Shown here in pieces: positions 17,849 through 26,683 of a stretch of 64,000 nt of DNA. A model generated the notes under the pieces. It was not told where the DNA came from and ran no database searches. It was given only the letters and a program-made list of their open reading frames with translations. Each line of letters begins with the position of its first letter. Positions within the stretch are counted from its first letter, which is position 1. Origin of the DNA: a bacterium (GTDB taxonomy: Bacteria > Electryoneota > RPQS01). The DNA is taken from positions 758,219 to 822,218 of the forward strand of contig JAHDVH010000002.1 of assembly GCA_023382385.1 (NCBI GenBank). The letters are read 5' to 3'. The position numbers and the translations under genes were made by a program.

Positions 17849-18226
17849 TCAGGCGTTGACCATGTAGGTGCTTTCCAGAATTTTCAGGGTGAGAGCCTGC
17901 TGACTGAAGGGCTTGGTGAGATAGTTCTGCGCGCCGGCTGCGAGGGCCTCGGAAACATAGTTCATATCGGCTTCCGAAGTCAGCATCATGACGACGATAT
18001 GCCTAGTCGCAGGATCACTCTTAATCACTTTCAGGACGTCCAGCCCGCTCATTCCGGGCATATTCCAGTCAAGGACTACCAGCGAAATATCTTGAGATTG
18101 CTCGGCCAGCACGGCCAGCGCCGTAATGCCGTCGGGAGCTTCAAGCACAAAGTGACCAAGCTCTTCACAGCTTCGCCGGACGATTCTGCGGATAGTGGTG
18201 GAGTCATCAACGGACAGTATGGTCAT
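17849..18226 (-). CDS. CheY-like response regulator receiver
   Basis: 125 residues, a single receiver domain. DD follows strand 1 (ILSVDDS), the phospho-acceptor is Asp53 in VVLDWNMPGMSG, the switch Thr is in MMLTSEAD and the Lys in NYLTKPFS. The DWNMPGMSG form is common in chemotaxis-type CheY. ATG 18226 has GAGG 6 bases upstream; the preceding in-frame codons do not resemble the family. It follows the CheX-like gene at 18444 on the same strand across 217 bases, suggesting a functional pair. Confidence 0.88.
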   Translation of the reverse strand: MTILSVDDSTTIRRIVRRSCEELGHFVLEAPDGITALAVLAEQSQDISLVVLDWNMPGMSGLDVLKVIKSDPATRHIVVMMLTSEADMNYVSEALAAGAQNYLTKPFSQQALTLKILESTYMVNA

Positions 18227-18443
18227 GTCATCCTCTGGCGAATAAAGTCTAAAGTATGAATTGAGAGTTGCGCGCACTTAGTCGGAATCCACAAGAGTGT
18301 GAGCAAATAGCAGACCAGCGGAGCAGAAATTAGCAGTCGAAAACGGGAAGTGGTGGATACAAAACTACGCAGCGAAGCAATCTGCAGTTTCAAGAACAAG
18401 GTGGTGGCGGGATGACAACGCGCACGGGGTGCGGTGTTGAGGA

Positions 18444-19298
18444 TCAGGCGGCCTTGCGACGGAGGCAGATGAGCAGCGAGAAGATCTCACTGGCCGCACG
18501 AAACTCAAAGACAAAGACCGGTTCCCCTCGCAGCTGCGCGACGATGTGCGGGCCTCCGGCGAAGACCTGCGGCGGGGAAATCCGCAGCTGTTCGCGCAGG
18601 TCGCTGACGTTGGCTTTGGCCGCATGCGCAATTGATTCGATTAACTCGCCGATGCTTGCGCTGATTTCGATGTCTGTCACATATTCACCGCGCGCGGACA
18701 TGGTGGAGCAGGCGATTTTCGCGGCAAGATTACGCGGAAACGAGACGGTGATGAAGCCTTCGGCGCCGCCGCTGAACGCAACGGTTCCTGAGACGTGTCC
18801 GGTGGTCATGGCCTCGGTGGAGAGCTGCATGTTCGACCGTTCGCATTCCAAACCGGTCAGCTTCTCGAGCGTGTGCAGCGTGTTACCCAGCAGTGAATTG
18901 ACATAATCCACACTGACAGCCTTACGCGCCTTGCTGTTGCTTAATCCGCCATACTTGGCGAGGGTATCGATGATTTCATTCGGACGCAGCGGTGTGAGCA
19001 GGACGGCTTTCACGCAGGTTCCGACAGCCTGCTGCGCAGCGAGCTCGCCGATTGGATTGGCCACAACGATCACGGGACAGAGCTTCTCGTCTCTTTGTGA
19101 AACAAGCTGTTTCAGTCGCTGGCAGCCCTGGTCGCCTTTGTCCGGCCAGAAGAAGAAGGCAAGAGTGAGATTCTTCATCACAGGCGCGGCGCGCTCCACA
19201 TCCAAGCGCTCAATCTGCACCTCATAGTCCGCGAGGATTCGCGAGACCATGTGGTCCAGCAGCGTTGGAAACCCGATTAACCCGATTGTGCCGTCCAT
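18444..19298 (-). CDS. Pseudo-receiver/CheX-like two-domain protein
   Basis: 284 residues. Residues 1-~118 have the strand-helix rhythm of a receiver (TIGLIGFPTLLDHMVSRIL; VIVVANP; AVLLTPLRPNEIIDTL) but no phospho-acceptor Asp at the end of strand 3 (LAFFFWPDKG). Residues ~130-284 match CheX/CheC-type phosphatase folds: DYVNSLLGNTLHTLEKLTG and SASIGELIESIAHAAKANV. In CheX the active helix is ExxN; here Glu218 is kept but the Asn position is Glu221. It may bind a CheY-like partner without hydrolysing its phosphate. ATG 19298 has GGGGAG 8 bases upstream. Confidence 0.65.
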   Translation of the reverse strand: MDGTIGLIGFPTLLDHMVSRILADYEVQIERLDVERAAPVMKNLTLAFFFWPDKGDQGCQRLKQLVSQRDEKLCPVIVVANPIGELAAQQAVGTCVKAVLLTPLRPNEIIDTLAKYGGLSNSKARKAVSVDYVNSLLGNTLHTLEKLTGLECERSNMQLSTEAMTTGHVSGTVAFSGGAEGFITVSFPRNLAAKIACSTMSARGEYVTDIEISASIGELIESIAHAAKANVSDLREQLRISPPQVFAGGPHIVAQLRGEPVFVFEFRAASEIFSLLICLRRKAA

Positions 19299-19538
19299 CA
19301 ATTGTTCTCCCCGACCTGTGAACGTGGATGCAGACTGACTAACCCAATCTTAAAGCGCCGAACGAATGATGTGCAATTCAACTTGCGAGGTCAAACGATG
19401 CTGACACAGGAACGCTTTGCCCGCACGGCAATGCGTGACTTAGAAAGCAGAATAGGTTTGAACAAGTAAAGACAATTTTCCGAATTTCAAGGACCTGCGA
19501 GGCGAAATGAATTGCAAAGCACAGACCGTTTTACAAAA

Positions 19539-19570
19539 AAATTCCCGAGGGTTCGCGCCATCGGGAATTT
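19539..19570 (-). terminator. Terminator of the lpoB-metB-like operon
   Basis: AAATTCCCGA pairs with TCGGGAATTT around a 12-base loop, and the minus strand continues with a run of T residues. It lies 18 bases past the stop at 19589. The remainder of 19299-19588 shows no gene. Confidence 0.85.
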
Positions 19571-19588
19571 TCTTTCGCAGGCAAAGGG

Positions 19589-20734
19589 CTATCTAAGCTT
19601 TTGAAATCCATTGGCTAAGTCCTGCCTTAAATCATCCACATCTTCGAGTCCAACGGAGAGCCGAATCAGGCCGTCGGTGACGCCCAGTTTTTCCCTCAGG
19701 TCGCGCGGAATGGTCGCATGGGTCATGATAGCAGGATGATCGCAAAGCGACTCGACGCCACCGAGCGACTCGGCCAAGGTGAAGAGTTTAAGACCGGACA
19801 CAAACTTGCGAGCCGCCTCGAGTCCGCCTTTAAGTTCGAAGCTGATCATACCTGCGAAGCCGGTCATTTGCCGCATCGCGAGATCCTGTTGCGGATGTGA
19901 TTTCAGTCCGGGATAACGGACCCAACTGATGTGCGGGGAAGTTTCGAGATCTTTGGCGAGCATCGCGGCATTGGCCTGATGCCGCTCCATCCGCACCGCG
20001 AGGGTCTTGATGCCGCGCAGCGTCAGGAAACAATCCATCGGACCCGGCACGGCACCGCAGGCGTTCTGGATGTACTTCAACTGTTGATAGAGTTCCTGAT
20101 CGTTCAGCACAATTGAACCCATAACGACGTCGCTGTGGCCATTGAGGTATTTCGTCACGCTGTGCATGACGAGATCCGCGCCAAGCGCGAGAGGTTTCTG
20201 AAAATATGGAGTGGCAAAGGTGTTGTCGACAGCGACTTTGACGCCCTTTGCACGTGCTATCTTCACGACGGCTTGGATGTCCACGAGCTTCAAGAGCGGA
20301 TTGGTCGGTGTCTCCAGCCAAATCCATTTCGTTTTTGGCGTGATGCTCTGCTCGAGCAGGTCGAGGTTAGTCAGATCGATGAAGTCTGAGGTAATCCCCT
20401 GCTTCTCGCGCACATATTTGAAGATGCGGAAGGTGCCGCCGTAGACGTCGTCGCCGGCAATTACATGATCTCCGCTGGAAAGCGTCGCAATCAAGCAATC
20501 GATTGCGCCCATTCCGCTGGAAAAGCACAATCCATATTGCCCGCCTTCGAGCGCGGCGATGGATTCCTGCAGAGCAACGCGGGTCGGATTGTCCGTGCGT
20601 GAATACTCGTAGCCGAGGTGCTTCCCGAGTTCCGGCTGCGCGTAGGTGGACGTTTGAAAAATCGGCGTCATGATGGCGCCAGTCGTCGGGTCGGGATGCA
20701 CTCCCGCATGAATGCAAAGTGTGGAGAATTTCAT
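19589..20734 (-). CDS. Cystathionine gamma-synthase/lyase family PLP enzyme
   Basis: 381 residues, the standard length for the Cys/Met metabolism PLP family. The PLP lysine is Lys195 in HSVTKYLNGHSD, and YSRTDNPTR, FSSGMGAID and ETPTNPLLK are conserved cofactor and substrate residues. It could be cystathionine gamma-synthase (MetB), cystathionine gamma- or beta-lyase, or O-acetylhomoserine sulfhydrylase; sequence alone does not decide. The start ATG overlaps the TGA of the preceding membrane protein gene (ATGA), so the two are coupled, an unexpected pairing for a cytosolic enzyme. Confidence 0.9.
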   Translation of the reverse strand: MKFSTLCIHAGVHPDPTTGAIMTPIFQTSTYAQPELGKHLGYEYSRTDNPTRVALQESIAALEGGQYGLCFSSGMGAIDCLIATLSSGDHVIAGDDVYGGTFRIFKYVREKQGITSDFIDLTNLDLLEQSITPKTKWIWLETPTNPLLKLVDIQAVVKIARAKGVKVAVDNTFATPYFQKPLALGADLVMHSVTKYLNGHSDVVMGSIVLNDQELYQQLKYIQNACGAVPGPMDCFLTLRGIKTLAVRMERHQANAAMLAKDLETSPHISWVRYPGLKSHPQQDLAMRQMTGFAGMISFELKGGLEAARKFVSGLKLFTLAESLGGVESLCDHPAIMTHATIPRDLREKLGVTDGLIRLSVGLEDVDDLRQDLANGFQKLR

Positions 20735-21423
20735 GAATGACTGTTGACTGTGAATGCGGCGGGTTCGCCGCTGGGATCTTTCAGGAAGACATAGTTTGTG
20801 ATCGCAAAGAGCAGCAGCGAGGCTCCGGCCATTTCACACAGCTCCTCCGCAATGTGCAGCGGATGGCACAACGTGTTTTCGAAGAGGATCAACGCACCCG
20901 GCCGGCTCGAGTCGGCCAACTCGAATCCAATCGTTCCCATCCAGAGAAGCAACCCCGCAGTACCGCTCCAGAAACTCCAACCGGACACTGCCCTGAAGCG
21001 CGCGATGAGCATCGCCAAAATAGCCGCCCCCGCCGCAATCGGCAGCGAGAAGACATAGACCCAATCCGAATAACCGTAGTCTTCCGAAATCAGATCTTTG
21101 TAGATCGCCGCGCCGAAGGACTCGTGCAGCATGGCGGTTTCGTCCACAGAGAGAAACAGGAATCCGGCGGCGAGCAGCAGCCAAGACTTCGAGTGATCGC
21201 GCCGAAAGGCAAGATAGGTTGTGACGGCCAGAGCCAATAATTGCGAACTGGTGAACCAGACGGGAATCGTGTTTTCACCGTTCAGATTCACCGCACGGTT
21301 GATGGTCACTGAGTCCGTCGGCCAAACATTTAGAGCTGCAAACACCAACTCAACTGCGAGCAAAGCGACCAGTGCTTGCGTCAGAAGCCGTGTCTTGTCC
21401 GGCTGCCCGCCTACTTCCAGCAC
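20731..21423 (-). CDS. Polytopic membrane protein of unknown function
   Basis: 230 residues with about six hydrophobic segments. Conserved-looking polar residues sit at helix ends: FLSVDETAMLHESFG and HPLHIAEELCEMAG. The clustered Asp, Glu and His within or near the membrane suggest a metal site, as in membrane hydrolases, but I do not recognise the family. GTG 21423 is used; the gene overlaps the stop of the COG3014-like lipoprotein gene by 13 bases and its own stop overlaps the PLP enzyme start. Confidence 0.65.
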   Translation of the reverse strand: MLEVGGQPDKTRLLTQALVALLAVELVFAALNVWPTDSVTINRAVNLNGENTIPVWFTSSQLLALAVTTYLAFRRDHSKSWLLLAAGFLFLSVDETAMLHESFGAAIYKDLISEDYGYSDWVYVFSLPIAAGAAILAMLIARFRAVSGWSFWSGTAGLLLWMGTIGFELADSSRPGALILFENTLCHPLHIAEELCEMAGASLLLFAITNYVFLKDPSGEPAAFTVNSHS

Positions 21424-22841
21424 CTCGCACGAAGCACCGTCAACTCGCCCGCACGAACTTTGACGGTGGGCAAATCGTAGCGCATTACCGTTTCGCCGCT
21501 TGAGCCTTCATACATCACCCGCAAGCTGTGTTCGCCCGGCGGCAATTGAAAGTCGGCGACAAAAATTCTATCCGGAAGAGTTTCCCACGAACGTGTGTCG
21601 GCAGCTTCGGTGGCCGCGCCGAGCAGATTCACTCCCATCCCGAGAATGGTTCCCAATGTTTTGCTGTCCTTATTGCCGGCATCTTCGGCGGCTTTCGACG
21701 CGGCATACTTGACGATGGCACGCGTGATAGCACGAACGGTAATTGCGGGCATCCGGTCGGAGAGGTCCTGCATCAGAATCCGTCCCACTGGTGCGGCAAA
21801 CTCCGCCAGCCGGTCGAGCTTATCACCCCGCACGGAGACGCGCTGCACGTCCGTACCGCGATAGTCGCTCGGATAGTAAGGCAGCGCGACACGCAGAAAG
21901 TAATCGAGCTGCGCTTCTTCATAGCGATAATCGTGGCCGCGCAGATACACTTCCTGAGCGTAGCGTTCCCGCTCTTCATCGCTGCCAAATCTGCGCTGGT
22001 CGTACTTCATAATCGGGAACATGATGTTCGTCTCGAGGATCTGCGGCGCGATGCCCGCTTCGCATAAGACGACCACGCGTCCCCAATTCGGATCATAGTC
22101 CTTGTCCACGTCGGGGCAACGTTCCAACAGCTCCGCTTCCTGCTCGCTTGCTCCCACTTTCTTCAGAGAAGCATAGGTCGCGCGGCACAAATAGCCCGGC
22201 TCGTCCATGCCATAAAATGGATAGAGCGTCTGCGCGCGTTTGTAGGCAATCCACGCGTCGTTATATTGACGGTAGGACTCATACATCACTCCCGCAAACC
22301 ACTGCAGGAACGGGTCGTTGGTGTAGCTGTGTTTGGATTCGCGCGCGTTGACTTCAAGATAGCTTGCGATGCGCCGTCCCTCGACAGTCGCGGAGTTCGG
22401 ATCACCCTTCATCAGGTAAGCCAGAGCCTGATAGTAGTGGAGCATCGCCTTGTCGTAGACGGTGCCCTGATAGGCGCGCACGCGGTCGGAGGTGGTCAGC
22501 GCGGCGGCTTCACGGGACAGGCTCTTGGTCAGGCGCTCTTCGGCCAGCCGGTCGGCCTCTTTAAGAGCTTTCAGCGCGTCGTCGTATTTGCCCGCTTCCA
22601 ATGCGAGCAGACCAAGATTCAGCAGCTCGTCCACACGTTCGGTGTTGGGTTTGACGCCCTTCCGATAGGCTTCGAGCGCCTTTTCCGTGGAGGTCGCGCG
22701 CAACTCCGTCCGCACCTGCTCCATCAACAGTGTCCGCTTTCCCGCGCACCCGAAGAGCAGCAGGGCGAGCAAAATGACCATCAGAAATGTATAACCGCGG
22801 CGGCAGGAAACCTTACCTGCGCCGCATACCGGAGAGTTCAT
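21411..22841 (-). CDS. Lipoprotein, COG3014-like, with TPR-type repeats
   Basis: 476 residues. A signal peptide ends in the lipobox LLLFGC, so the mature protein should be lipidated on Cys32. The N-terminal third has helical repeat units (LLNLGLLALEAGKYDDALKA; AMLHYYQALAYLMKGD) like tetratricopeptide repeats. The rest matches my memory of COG3014 lipoproteins, which are usually found beside LpoB-like proteins. The neighbour 8 bases upstream is exactly such a protein. A role in envelope or peptidoglycan synthesis control is inferred. Confidence 0.7.
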   Translation of the reverse strand: MNSPVCGAGKVSCRRGYTFLMVILLALLLFGCAGKRTLLMEQVRTELRATSTEKALEAYRKGVKPNTERVDELLNLGLLALEAGKYDDALKALKEADRLAEERLTKSLSREAAALTTSDRVRAYQGTVYDKAMLHYYQALAYLMKGDPNSATVEGRRIASYLEVNARESKHSYTNDPFLQWFAGVMYESYRQYNDAWIAYKRAQTLYPFYGMDEPGYLCRATYASLKKVGASEQEAELLERCPDVDKDYDPNWGRVVVLCEAGIAPQILETNIMFPIMKYDQRRFGSDEERERYAQEVYLRGHDYRYEEAQLDYFLRVALPYYPSDYRGTDVQRVSVRGDKLDRLAEFAAPVGRILMQDLSDRMPAITVRAITRAIVKYAASKAAEDAGNKDSKTLGTILGMGVNLLGAATEAADTRSWETLPDRIFVADFQLPPGEHSLRVMYEGSSGETVMRYDLPTVKVRAGELTVLRARCWK

Positions 22842-22849
22842 GCGAGAAA

Positions 22850-23452
22850 TCAGGGCTTGTAGTTCTTTCTCGCGATATACTTCTTAATTTTCTTCTGGCC
22901 GATCCACACCTTCTCATTCGTCTGCATGTCGGTCAAAGTCAGGTCCACCTGATAAAAGGCGATCTTTTCCTTGCCTTCCTGATCGAGAATCTTGTTAATC
23001 GTGCCGATCAGCATATAGTCCGCGCCGAGTTCCATGCCGAATTCCTTCATGGTTTCGAGCGAGGCGTTGGCCTGCTGATCTTCGCGCTCTTCGCGTACGC
23101 CGTCACGTTCGTCACGGCTCGCTACAACACGGACGCTACCCGAGTTCACAAACGCGCGCTCGATATCGCCAACAAACGTGCCGGTCGCAATGTGCTCATC
23201 CGAAAGGTTGCGCATGTTGCCGACGATCACCGCCGGGTTCTTTCCTTTGTCCCGCAGGAAGTTGGAGAGCCACGGCCGCGACATCGCATCGCTAATCATC
23301 TCGTCGGCCACCAGCCGGCTATCGGTATCATTCCAGTTGCCCGACAGGTCTACGGTCTCTTCGACGTCAATACGGGAGACCTTCTTCCCGCTTGAACAGC
23401 TCATCAGGGTTACGCTGGCCAGCGCGAGCACCAGAATCCACAGGGTCTTCAT
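22850..23452 (-). CDS. LpoB-like penicillin-binding protein activator lipoprotein
   Basis: 200 residues. Lipobox TLMSC places the lipidated Cys at residue 19. The body has LpoB/COG3417 features: AVIVGNMRNLSDEHIATGTFVGDIERAF, an RDE-containing charged loop, GADYMLIGTINKI and a final strand TNEKVWIGQKKIKKY. LpoB-type lipoproteins anchor in the outer membrane and reach through peptidoglycan to stimulate a class A PBP. GGAG lies 8 bases before ATG 23452 and a promoter is visible upstream, so this is the first gene of a four-gene operon. Confidence 0.82.
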   Translation of the reverse strand: MKTLWILVLALASVTLMSCSSGKKVSRIDVEETVDLSGNWNDTDSRLVADEMISDAMSRPWLSNFLRDKGKNPAVIVGNMRNLSDEHIATGTFVGDIERAFVNSGSVRVVASRDERDGVREEREDQQANASLETMKEFGMELGADYMLIGTINKILDQEGKEKIAFYQVDLTLTDMQTNEKVWIGQKKIKKYIARKNYKP

Positions 23453-23485
23453 CTACAACTCCAGAAATTTGTTGAATTTAGAAAA

Positions 23486-23514
23486 ATTCTATTAAAACGA
23501 AAAGAGTTTGTGAA
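23486..23514 (-). promoter_or_regulatory. Putative sigma70-type promoter of the lpoB operon
   Basis: On the minus strand TTCACA (23514-23509) and TAGAAT (23491-23486) are 17 bases apart; each matches consensus at 5 of 6 bases. The predicted start of transcription is ~27 bases before the lpoB-like ATG. The region is AT-rich compared with its surroundings. Confidence 0.6.
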
Positions 23515-23563
23515 TATACATTCTCTTGGACACCAATTCAACCCGGAGGTTGAATCCGCAAAT

Positions 23564-24718
23564 TCAGCAGATTAAGGCATCTTCGTATAGCTTCAGTAGC
23601 ACCTCGTTTTCGACGAACCAACCTTCGGGCGTCAAGCGAAAGACGCTCTCTCCCACTTCGCGCAGGTGTTGCGGCAACCTTTCTGCCGCCTCCCAGAGTT
23701 CGCGCGTCTTCTTCAGCCCCCACGCATCTTCGCAGTCATCGCGGAGGATTCCCTCTTTGCGTCTCAGCCGAACCGAAATCCACTCTTCCCACTGCTCGCG
23801 CTCGCTGTTTTGCCACTCGCGCTCGATGCACGACTCGCCCGAGGCTACTCTGCGTTCGTATTCGTGCAAATCCGCCACGTTGGCAAACCGTCTGGCCACT
23901 CCGTCAAACGAATGCGCCGAAGGTCCGAGTCCAAGATAGGGCTTGCCCTCCCAATAGACTTGATTGTGCACCGAGCGGAAGCCGGGCCGTGCGAAGTTTG
24001 AAACCTCATAATGCTCGAATCCCGCTTGCTCGAGTTTTTCGTGAGTCATCAGATAGAGTTCCGCTTCGAAGTCCTGTTCGAGCGGATCGAGTTTGCCTTC
24101 CGCGAGCCACTTGCCATAAGGGGTTTGTTCGTGATACTCAAGATTGTAGAGCGACACGTGATCCGGCTCGCAGGCCAAGAGCTGTTCGATATCCGACAGC
24201 CACTCTTCGCGCGTTTCACCCGGCAAACCGAAAATCAAATCCATCGAGAGGTTCGTGAATCCGGCCTGTCGCGCGTGCTTCACCGTTTCGCGGGTTTCGT
24301 CTGCGGTGTGGTCGCGGTAGAGCAGGTGCAGCTTGCGGTGCGAAAAAGATTGCGCACCCAGCGAAAGCCGGTTAACTCCGGCGTGGCGCAGATGCGATAG
24401 TCCGTTTGGTGTAAGCGTGCCCGGGTTGGCTTCCAATGTGACTTCGCAGGAATGAACATCGCCCAGCAACGAAACAGCGTTCAACAGTCTCTCAATTTGC
24501 TCCGGTGGATGCAGTGAAGGTGTCCCGCCGCCAAAATAAACAGAGGTTAAGGGTCCGACTGCGAAACTCTTTTCGCGCACGAGAGTTGCCGATAACTCAG
24601 AAAGCAGCAAGCTTGTGATGCGAGCCAAATCGCCTGTCCTTGGCACTTTCTTGAAGAAGTCGCAGTAGGGGCAGAGCCTCCGACAGAATGGCAGATGTAG
24701 ATAGACCGCAACTGGCAC
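23564..24718 (-). CDS. hemW: HemW-like radical SAM protein
   Basis: 384 residues. The radical SAM cluster motif is Cys12-x3-Cys16-x2-Cys19 in PFCRRLCPYCDFF, without the fourth nearby cysteine of HemN. YFGGGTPSL, LSLGAQSF, SMDLIFGLPGET and the LGLGPSAHS motif are all typical of HemW/HemN. HemW is regarded as a heme-binding chaperone for respiratory enzymes rather than an oxygen-independent coproporphyrinogen oxidase. The start is GTG 24718. It diverges from a histidine kinase across 147 bases. Confidence 0.88.
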   Translation of the reverse strand: MPVAVYLHLPFCRRLCPYCDFFKKVPRTGDLARITSLLLSELSATLVREKSFAVGPLTSVYFGGGTPSLHPPEQIERLLNAVSLLGDVHSCEVTLEANPGTLTPNGLSHLRHAGVNRLSLGAQSFSHRKLHLLYRDHTADETRETVKHARQAGFTNLSMDLIFGLPGETREEWLSDIEQLLACEPDHVSLYNLEYHEQTPYGKWLAEGKLDPLEQDFEAELYLMTHEKLEQAGFEHYEVSNFARPGFRSVHNQVYWEGKPYLGLGPSAHSFDGVARRFANVADLHEYERRVASGESCIEREWQNSEREQWEEWISVRLRRKEGILRDDCEDAWGLKKTRELWEAAERLPQHLREVGESVFRLTPEGWFVENEVLLKLYEDALIC

Positions 24719-24865
24719 TTAGATTGCCCTATATGACATTTGCAATGCAGGGTTCCGCATGACCTTAAGCTAAACCATTGATTCTATTGGCTAACACTTT
24801 ACGCTTTCGAAGGGTGGGGCAAATCGCACAACCTAACAGGCAAAGTGTGCCCAAACTGAGCAAGT

Positions 24866-26515
24866 ATGAGCCCTGATCCCAAGACCACTGCGCAGCAGCA
24901 AACCGAGACTCCTGACGGTCAGCCGAACGGGGGTTCACCTGCTCCGGACCTTGGGTCAACGAACAGTGCCACGCGCGCGCGGGGCTTAGCCGGCCTGCTG
25001 CAGAATTTCATTCACCGCACCAAGTCCGCTGAAGCGCCCGCCCCGAACGAAGAACAGCCTCCTGAACTGCTGGATCTGCTGCTGGAAGGTCCGGACGGTT
25101 TGGTGGTGGTGCACTGCAAGCGCGGCGAGATCATTGAAGCATCGAAGCGGTTCTGCGAGTGGATGGGCCGTTCTCGCGACGAGTTATTGGATAAGCCGTT
25201 GCTGCTGTTCTTCCCGGAAAGCGAACGCAAGATTGTGCGCACGCTGTATGAAGACGCCGGTGTGGGCGGAGTGCATGTAGTGGAGTTGACTCCGGCCGAC
25301 CCGTCGGCCAATCCGCGTCTGATTGAGTTTACGACTCGCCGCTCCGTCTCGGGGAAGGGCGAGTTTGCTTTGTTAGTGGGCCGCGACGTCGGAGAGCGAG
25401 CGATATCCGAGCGCTATCTGCGCATTGAACGTGACCGGTTGAATACTTTTATTCGGGCGATGCGCGACGGGCTGGTGCTGATGGATGTCAGCGGAGATGT
25501 CCGCTACGCGAATCCCACGATGGAAACACTGTTCGAGCCATACGAATTGGCGGTCGTCTGTCACCGTTGGCTGAAAGAATTCTCGAAGGAAGACCGCACG
25601 GACTTGCAGGGACTGACTTCGGCTTACGGCGGGAAGACTCTCAAGCTGGAAGCGGGCGACGGGCGCATGTTTCTGGTGACGCGCAGCTTCCTGTTCGAGA
25701 CGGGCCATTCGAGTCAGGTGATGCTGATGTGCAAGGACATCACAGAGCAATCACTGATAGAAAAACAGAACCACATGCTCGAGCTGGAGCTGACGCGGGA
25801 ATCCAAACTTGCTGAGTTCGGCATGCTCGTCGCGGGAATCGCGCACAACCTGAACGGCCCATTGACGGGCATTCTGGGCATTTGTGATTTGCTCAAGCTT
25901 AAGGATCTGGCCACACGCGAAATCGAACAGGTGCGCAAACAGGCTCTGATCATGCGCGATCTGATTGCCAATCTGATGCACAAGTCGCGCAACGAGCGGG
26001 AAACCGAACCGCGCGAACTCGACGTGCGGGACATCATCGAAACGGAACTGCGTTTTCTTGAGGGCAACTTGTTCTTCAAGCACAATATCGAAACCAAGCT
26101 GCTGATTGCCGACGAGCTGCCGACCATTTTCGGAGTCTACATTGACCTCTCGCAGGTTATCGGCAACCTGTTGCGCAATGCGATTGACGCGATGCACGAC
26201 ACACCCAAGAAGGTGTTGACGGTCAAGGCCTATGTGCGTGAGCGGCAATTGGTGCTGGAGGTGGCGGACACCGGAATGGGCATGACCGAGGAGGTCAAGG
26301 CGCGCATCTTCGAGCCGTTCTTCACGACGAAACCCAAGAAGCAGGACGCACCGGAAGGGACTCCGGTCGGGACAGGTCTTGGATTGTCGTCGTCTCGCGG
26401 GATTCTGTCGCGCTATGGTGCGGCACTGGACGTCTTCTCGACACCGGGCGACGGCAGCACGTTTGTATTGCGCTTCCCCATCGGGAGAAAACCCGACCTG
26501 CTGCCCAGAAGTTAG
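24866..26515 (+). CDS. PAS-domain sensor histidine kinase
   Basis: 549 residues, soluble. A disordered Pro/Gly/Ser-rich N-terminus (1-60) is followed by two PAS domains (~65-170 and ~185-295), a DHp helix pair and an HATPase domain. The phospho-acceptor His327 is in GIAHNLNGPLTGI. The catalytic domain has NLLRNAIDAM (N box), DTGMGM (G1), FEPFFTTK (F box) and GTGLGLSSSRGIL (G2). It lacks transmembrane segments, so it should sense a cytoplasmic signal. No response regulator is adjacent; the single receivers at 8532 and 17849 are possible but unproven partners. Confidence 0.88.
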   Translation: MSPDPKTTAQQQTETPDGQPNGGSPAPDLGSTNSATRARGLAGLLQNFIHRTKSAEAPAPNEEQPPELLDLLLEGPDGLVVVHCKRGEIIEASKRFCEWMGRSRDELLDKPLLLFFPESERKIVRTLYEDAGVGGVHVVELTPADPSANPRLIEFTTRRSVSGKGEFALLVGRDVGERAISERYLRIERDRLNTFIRAMRDGLVLMDVSGDVRYANPTMETLFEPYELAVVCHRWLKEFSKEDRTDLQGLTSAYGGKTLKLEAGDGRMFLVTRSFLFETGHSSQVMLMCKDITEQSLIEKQNHMLELELTRESKLAEFGMLVAGIAHNLNGPLTGILGICDLLKLKDLATREIEQVRKQALIMRDLIANLMHKSRNERETEPRELDVRDIIETELRFLEGNLFFKHNIETKLLIADELPTIFGVYIDLSQVIGNLLRNAIDAMHDTPKKVLTVKAYVRERQLVLEVADTGMGMTEEVKARIFEPFFTTKPKKQDAPEGTPVGTGLGLSSSRGILSRYGAALDVFSTPGDGSTFVLRFPIGRKPDLLPRS

Positions 26516-26540
26516 CCAAAGAAAAGCAGAAAGACACTAC

Positions 26541-26565
26541 CGCCGGCCTCTGGGTCGGCGTTTTT
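26541..26565 (+). terminator. Intrinsic terminator after the histidine kinase gene
   Basis: CGCCGGCC / GGTCGGCG form an 8-bp stem with one G-T pair and a TCTG loop, followed directly by TTTTT. It is 26 bases past the stop. Confidence 0.85.
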
Positions 26566-26620
26566 GGTTGTGGGAGGCGAGGAACCTGAGCAATCCGGCT
26601 TGCGTGAGAAGATAGCTTGG

Positions 26621-26649
26621 TTGACTCTCGGCTCGCAAAGCCGTAAATT
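26621..26649 (+). promoter_or_regulatory. Putative promoter of the pfk gene
   Basis: TTGACT (26621-26626) and TAAATT (26644-26649) are 17 bases apart, ahead of the pfk start at 26684. The -35 matches 5 of 6 bases, the -10 only 4 of 6. Confidence 0.45.
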
Positions 26650-26683
26650 CTATATTCAACAGCCTCCTGAACCCCTGTAATAT

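Noticed and set aside
19299-19588. Riboswitch or T-box near the cystathionine enzyme gene
   Set aside because: This gene is the last of an operon whose leader is at 23453-23480 and is too short for a known riboswitch; no SAM-type fold was seen.
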